From Actinomycetota bacterium (lineage in GTDB: Bacteria; Actinomycetota; Acidimicrobiia; Acidimicrobiales; Ilumatobacteraceae): a DNA stretch of 64,000 nucleotides. The position numbers were made by a program, and so were the translations under genes. Each line of letters starts with the position of its first letter. Position 1 is the first letter of the stretch. This document shows positions 60,026 through 64,000 of the stretch, in pieces. The DNA is taken from assembly GCA_005788815.1 (NCBI GenBank), contig SYAZ01000002.1:1-64000 (forward strand), in the 5' to 3' direction. A model generated the notes under the pieces. The model was not told the origin of the DNA and searched no databases. It saw only the letters and a program-made list of their open reading frames with translations.

Positions 60026-61858
60026 ATGGCAAAAGCAGTCGGCATTGACCTTGGAACCACCAACTCAGTTGTGTCAGTTCTTGAAGCAGGCGAACCAGTT
60101 GTTATTCCAAACGCAGAAGGCGCACGCACCACACCATCCATCGTGGCCTTTTCAAAGTCCGGCGAAGTTCTCGTTGGAGAAGTGGCAAAGCGTCAAGCCA
60201 TCACCAACCCCGATCGCACATTTCGCAGCGTGAAGCGCGAGATGGGTAAGTCATGGACATCACCCGACATTGACGGCAAGAAGTACACAGCACAAGAAAT
60301 CAGTGCGCGCACACTCATGAAGTTGAAGCGCGACGCAGAGGCATATCTTGGCGACACCGTTACCGATGCAGTTATCACAGTTCCTGCTTATTGGGGCGAC
60401 GCAGAACGTACCGCCACAAAAGAAGCGGGCGCTATTGCTGGCCTGAATGTATTGCGCATCATTAACGAGCCAACCGCTGCAGCACTTGCATACGGCTTAG
60501 AAAAGTCTTCGCAAGACGAAATCATTTTGGTATTCGACCTTGGTGGCGGAACATTCGACGTTTCAGTTCTTGAAATTGGTGACGGCGTGTTTGAAGTACG
60601 CAGCACTGATGGTGACAAAGTCCTCGGTGGTGACGACTGGGACCAACGCATCATTGATTGGTTGACACAGCAGTTCAAGAGCGCACACGGCATCGACTTG
60701 GCACAAGATCGTATGGCAGTACAGCGCCTCAAGGAAGCTGCTGAAAAAGCAAAGATTGAGTTGTCGCAAACACAACAGACACAAATCAACTTGCCGTTCA
60801 TTACAGCAACTGCTGAAGGTCCATTGCACCTCGACGAGCAACTCACTCGTTCAAAGTTCCAAGAGATGACAGCAGATCTTGTAGAGCGTTGCCGCGTGAA
60901 GTTTGATTCGGTCATTAAAGATGCCGGCCTCACTACCGCACAGATCAATCACGTCATCCTTGTTGGCGGTTCAACTCGTATGCCAGCAGTGCAAGACCTC
61001 GTGCAGAGCCTCACTGGCAAAGAGCCCAACAAGTCTGTAAACCCAGACGAAGTTGTTGCTGTTGGCGCAGCAATTCAGGCCGGTGTTCTGAAGGGCGACG
61101 TAAAGGATGTTCTTCTCCTCGACGTGACTCCATTGTCTTTGGGAATTGAAACCAAAGGCGGCGTGATGACCAAACTCATCGAGCGCAACACCACTATCCC
61201 AACGCGTCGTACCGAGGTGTTTACTACCGCTGAAGACAATCAACCATCTGTAGAAATCAATGTTCTACAAGGTGAGCGTGAAATGGCTAGTTACAACCAG
61301 TCATTGGGCACTTTCACATTGGCCGACTTGCCTGCTGCAACACGTGGAACTCCACAAATCGAAGTCACTTTCGACATTGATGCCAACGGCATTGTGCAGG
61401 TTTCAGCAAAAGACCGTGCTACTGGTAAGGACAACTCGCTTGTCATCACCAGCTCGTCTTCTCTCAGCAAAGACAAGATCGAAGAGATGATTCGCGATGC
61501 AGAGGCTCACGCAGAAGACGACAAGCGTCGTCGTGATGAAGCCGAAGTGCGCAACAATGCAGACTCTCTTGTGTATCAAACCGAGAAAGTATTGCGTGAG
61601 CAGGGAGACCAAGTTGCTGCTGATGAAAAGCAAGCAGTGGAAGGCCCCCTTGCTGAACTGAAGACCGCTATTGCCGGAAACGACATCGACAAGATCAAGT
61701 CAGCTACCGAAACACTTATGGGTGTCAGCCAAGCTTTCACTCAGAAGCTCTATGAAGCTGCAGCACGTGACAGTGATGCAGCTGGAACATCTGCTTCTGG
61801 TGCGTCAGCAACTAACGATGACGACATCGTTGATGCTGAAATCGTGGACGAGCAGTAA
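60026..61858 (+). CDS. dnaK: Chaperone DnaK (Hsp70)
   Basis: ATP-driven chaperone. The ATPase domain has [44 protein letters not shown] and [15 protein letters not shown]; the peptide domain has [16 protein letters not shown]. Length of 610, with the usual acidic tail ending [14 protein letters not shown] at 60026 after AGAGGAG. Confidence 0.98.
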   Translation: MAKAVGIDLGTTNSVVSVLEAGEPVVIPNAEGARTTPSIVAFSKSGEVLVGEVAKRQAITNPDRTFRSVKREMGKSWTSPDIDGKKYTAQEISARTLMKLKRDAEAYLGDTVTDAVITVPAYWGDAERTATKEAGAIAGLNVLRIINEPTAAALAYGLEKSSQDEIILVFDLGGGTFDVSVLEIGDGVFEVRSTDGDKVLGGDDWDQRIIDWLTQQFKSAHGIDLAQDRMAVQRLKEAAEKAKIELSQTQQTQINLPFITATAEGPLHLDEQLTRSKFQEMTADLVERCRVKFDSVIKDAGLTTAQINHVILVGGSTRMPAVQDLVQSLTGKEPNKSVNPDEVVAVGAAIQAGVLKGDVKDVLLLDVTPLSLGIETKGGVMTKLIERNTTIPTRRTEVFTTAEDNQPSVEINVLQGEREMASYNQSLGTFTLADLPAATRGTPQIEVTFDIDANGIVQVSAKDRATGKDNSLVITSSSSLSKDKIEEMIRDAEAHAEDDKRRRDEAEVRNNADSLVYQTEKVLREQGDQVAADEKQAVEGPLAELKTAIAGNDIDKIKSATETLMGVSQAFTQKLYEAAARDSDAAGTSASGASATNDDDIVDAEIVDEQ

Positions 61859-61861
61859 GAC

Positions 61862-62386
61862 ATGTCAGACGAAAGTTCGGAACAGCCACTCGAGTCGCCA
61901 GACGACAGTGAGCTGTCCACGCCATCACTCGATGATGTTGTTCCAGACGACGCATCTGAACTAATCGAGCATGACATCAATGCGCTGGTTGCAGAACGTG
62001 ATCAGTTCAAAGACATTGCGCTTCGTCTGCAGGCAGATTTTGAGAATTACAAGAAGCGTGTCAACTCTCAGTTATCCGACGAAACAAATCGCGCCACTGG
62101 GCGCCTTGTGGAATCGATGCTTTCTGTTCTCGATGCATGTGAAGCTGCATATATCCATGGGGTAGAAGGTGTTGAACCTATTTGGTCAGCATTAATTAAA
62201 ACATTGGAAAAGCAAGGCCTTGTTGCACTCGATCTTCTTGACAAGCCATTCGACCCTGCGAATGCTGAAGCAGTAGTTCATGAAGAGGGCGACGGTGGTG
62301 AGCCTGTTGTCGTGGAAGTGTTGCGTACCGGTTATGAGTGGAAAGGCCGCGTTTTGCGCGCAGCCATGGTGAAGGTGAAGGGGTAG
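61862..62386 (+). CDS. grpE: Nucleotide exchange factor GrpE
   Basis: A 174-residue protein with an acidic N-terminus, a coiled coil (LVAERDQFKDIALRLQADFENYKKRV) and the beta-wing ending VLRTGYEWKGRVLRAAMVKVKG. It releases ADP from DnaK. Three bases after dnaK. Confidence 0.95.
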   Translation: MSDESSEQPLESPDDSELSTPSLDDVVPDDASELIEHDINALVAERDQFKDIALRLQADFENYKKRVNSQLSDETNRATGRLVESMLSVLDACEAAYIHGVEGVEPIWSALIKTLEKQGLVALDLLDKPFDPANAEAVVHEEGDGGEPVVVEVLRTGYEWKGRVLRAAMVKVKG

Positions 62387-62389
62387 GCA

Positions 62390-63490
62390 TTGGCTGCCCA
62401 ACGCGAGTGGTTTGAAAAGGACTACTACGCAGTTCTTGGGGTGTCGAAAGATGCCACTGACAAGGAAATCACCAAGGCATATCGACGTCTTGCGCGTCAG
62501 TATCACCCCGATGCAAATCCAGGTGACACCGCCGCAGAGAACAAGTTCAAAGATATTTCTGCGGCGTATGACGTTGTAGGAGATGAAACCAAGCGCACTG
62601 AGTACGACGAAGTGCGTCGCATGGGACCAATGGGCGGCCCTGGTGGTGCGCAGAATTTTTCATTCGACATGGGTGGCGATGGCTTAGGCGACATTCTTGG
62701 TCAAATGTTTGGACGCTCTGGTGGCCGTCGCGGCGCTTCGGGTGCTGGCCCACAACGCGGCAAAGACATTGCAACAACTCTCACTCTCGATTTCGTCGAC
62801 GCAGCGCACGGCCTCACCACTTCGTTGCACCTCACCGCAGATGCACAATGCGGTTCGTGTTCTGGTTCTGGTGCGCGACCAGGAACATCTCCTAAAACCT
62901 GCAGTTCATGTGGTGGTCGCGGCAGTGTTGCAGACAATCAAGGAATGTTTTCTTTTTCTCAGCCATGTCGTTTGTGCGGTGGTGCTGGTTCCACAATTGA
63001 GTTTCCATGCTCTACATGTCGCGGTTCTGGAATTGAGCGACGTCCACGTGAAGTAAACGTGCGCATTCCTGCTGGCGTAGATAACGGACAAAAGATTCGC
63101 TTGAAGGGCAGGGGCACACCTGGTCGTAATGGCGGTCCGGCTGGTGATCTGTTTGTTGAGTGTGTTGTTACACCGCACCCATTGTTTGCACGCGAGGGTC
63201 TGAATTTGCTGACTCGCGTCGCTGTTTCATTTACCGAGGCCGTTCTTGGCGCAACTATTTCCGTACCCACACTTGAGGGCGCGGAGGTATCGCTGAAGTT
63301 AAAGCCCGGAACTCAATCTGGCTCACGGCATCGTGTGAAATCCAAGGGTATTGAAACGGCTAAAAATACAGGTGACCTCATTGTCACTGTCGATGTTGCC
63401 GTGCCCACCACTTTGTCTTCCGACGAACGCACGGCAGTGGAAGCACTGCATGAAGTCTTGTCATCACCACGCAGAAAGGCACAGTCATGA
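62390..63490 (+). CDS. dnaJ: Co-chaperone DnaJ (type I)
   Basis: TTG start at 62390, three bases after grpE; no better start exists in frame. J domain with HPD (RQYHPDANPG), Gly-rich region (about 75-125), a zinc domain with four CxxCxGxG repeats (CGSCSGSG, CSSCGGRG, CRLCGGAG, CSTCRGSG) and the C-terminal substrate domain. Length 366. Full type I DnaJ. Confidence 0.96.
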   Translation: MAAQREWFEKDYYAVLGVSKDATDKEITKAYRRLARQYHPDANPGDTAAENKFKDISAAYDVVGDETKRTEYDEVRRMGPMGGPGGAQNFSFDMGGDGLGDILGQMFGRSGGRRGASGAGPQRGKDIATTLTLDFVDAAHGLTTSLHLTADAQCGSCSGSGARPGTSPKTCSSCGGRGSVADNQGMFSFSQPCRLCGGAGSTIEFPCSTCRGSGIERRPREVNVRIPAGVDNGQKIRLKGRGTPGRNGGPAGDLFVECVVTPHPLFAREGLNLLTRVAVSFTEAVLGATISVPTLEGAEVSLKLKPGTQSGSRHRVKSKGIETAKNTGDLIVTVDVAVPTTLSSDERTAVEALHEVLSSPRRKAQS

Positions 63491-63879
63491 GTACGGATCG
63501 AATTCAAGCCGTGTATGTCATTTCTGTGGCTGCTGAATTAGCGGGCATGCATCCGCAAACGTTGCGCATTTATGAGCGCCGTGGCTTATTGACGCCGGCT
63601 CGTACCAATGGTGGTAACCGTCGGTACAGCGATGCCGACATTGAGCGCTTGCGTCGCATTGCAGAGCTTGCTGCAACCGGAATGAATCTTGAAGGCATCC
63701 GTCATGTCATGTCTCTCGAACAAGAAGTAGTGCGCCTTCGCAGTGAAGTTGAACAATTGCGCCAAGGCCTGATGCACGCCATTCGTGAAATTGAAAACCG
63801 TGGCGGCGCGCTTGTGCCACTGCGTCAGACCATTGCCCGTTTCGGCGAGCGCCCCAGCATTTTTGACCCGAATCGTTAA
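63487..63879 (+). CDS. hspR: Heat-shock repressor HspR (MerR family)
   Basis: A 130-residue MerR-type regulator: YVISVAAELAGMHPQTLRIYERRGLLTPARTNGGNRRYSDADIERLRRI. A coiled coil (EQEVVRLRSEVEQLRQGLMHA) follows. It overlaps the dnaJ stop by four bases. With DnaK as co-repressor, HspR binds HAIR sites; one such site is seen upstream of dnaK. Confidence 0.93.
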   Translation: MSTDRIQAVYVISVAAELAGMHPQTLRIYERRGLLTPARTNGGNRRYSDADIERLRRIAELAATGMNLEGIRHVMSLEQEVVRLRSEVEQLRQGLMHAIREIENRGGALVPLRQTIARFGERPSIFDPNR

Positions 63880-63892
63880 TTGAGGAATCGCT

Positions 63893-64000
63893 ATGGCAAT
63901 TGACCCAAAAAAATGGACAACTAAAACAACAGAAGCAATAGCTGCTGCTGGCGACCAAACGCGTGCAAACGGAAACCCTGAAGTAACTCCAGACCATGTG
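63893..64000 (+). CDS. clpB: Chaperone ClpB, N-terminal fragment
   Basis: The first 36 codons are in the window: MAIDPKKWTTKTTEAIAAAG and GNPEVTPDHV, which resembles the N-domain start of ClpB/Hsp100 disaggregases. It begins 14 bases after hspR in the same operon. The rest lies beyond the right edge. Confidence 0.8.
   Translation, partial: MAIDPKKWTTKTTEAIAAAGDQTRANGNPEVTPDHV

Overview
The window looks like chromosomal DNA from an actinobacterium, most likely of class Acidimicrobiia. It holds the origin-proximal gene set (gyrA, gyrB, dciA, recF, dnaN, dnaA / rpmH, rnpA, yidD, yidC, jag, rsmG, parA, parB) and several gene neighbourhoods familiar from Mycobacterium: FHA-pstP-rodA-pbpA-pknB-trpG-crgA; cwlM-trxA-trxB-anti-sigma-sigma-kinase; DUF5318-rpsF-ssb-rpsR-rplI-dnaB; alaA next to an Rv0338c-like reductase; dnaK-grpE-dnaJ-hspR-clpB. 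Base composition by eye is near 50% GC, threonine-rich tracts occur in envelope proteins, and genes are packed with many 4-base ATGA/GTGA overlaps. This suggests a compact, moderate-GC aquatic lineage. The class-level call is inference; no 16S rRNA is present.

Layout. 1-7.7 kb: cell-wall and division signalling (PP2C phosphatase, RodA, PBP, PASTA kinase, CrgA), interrupted by a ribbon-helix-helix/Doc toxin-antitoxin pair and trpG. 7.8-9.8 kb: copper module (CopC-CopD fusion, DUF305 lipoprotein). 9.9-20.1 kb: metabolic and regulatory genes (thiolase, MarR, ferredoxin reductase, TetR, PurU, MgtE-N/CBS protein, DUF1003, hydrolase, Fur, a GH84-like glycosidase with an NAD-binding partner and a 43-residue membrane peptide) plus tRNA-Ala. 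20.2-35 kb: tRNA-Ile and the origin region, with leftward gyrA-dnaA and rightward rpmH-parB, three parS sites and several DnaA-box clusters. 35-44.7 kb: a leftward set of about eleven genes for envelope and redox functions (CwlM-like, thioredoxin system, mog, anti-sigma, ECF sigma, kinase, DegV, DUF6049-like, GNAT). 44.8-54.4 kb: pcnA, small-subunit protein/ssb/dnaB cluster, dcd, alaA. 54.4-59.9 kb: secreted HExxH protein, Fe-S reductase, cNMP-domain protein, gpmA. 60-64 kb: dnaK heat-shock operon running into clpB.

Most of the window is core genome; I see no prophage, insertion sequence or CRISPR array. The most unusual points are: an ECF sigma gene whose conserved N-terminus lacks a usable start and can be repaired by removing one CT dinucleotide; a CwlM homologue lacking the amidase zinc-ligand motif; a catalytically intact kinase with a discoidin-like ectodomain standing where mycobacteria have MurJ fused to a pseudokinase; ribosomal protein S18 with a roughly 50-residue acidic tail; DnaA-box clusters upstream of dnaA, downstream of parB and upstream of dnaB; a start codon buried in a perfect palindrome at the copper gene; and a Gly in place of the quinolone-contact Ser/Ala of GyrA.
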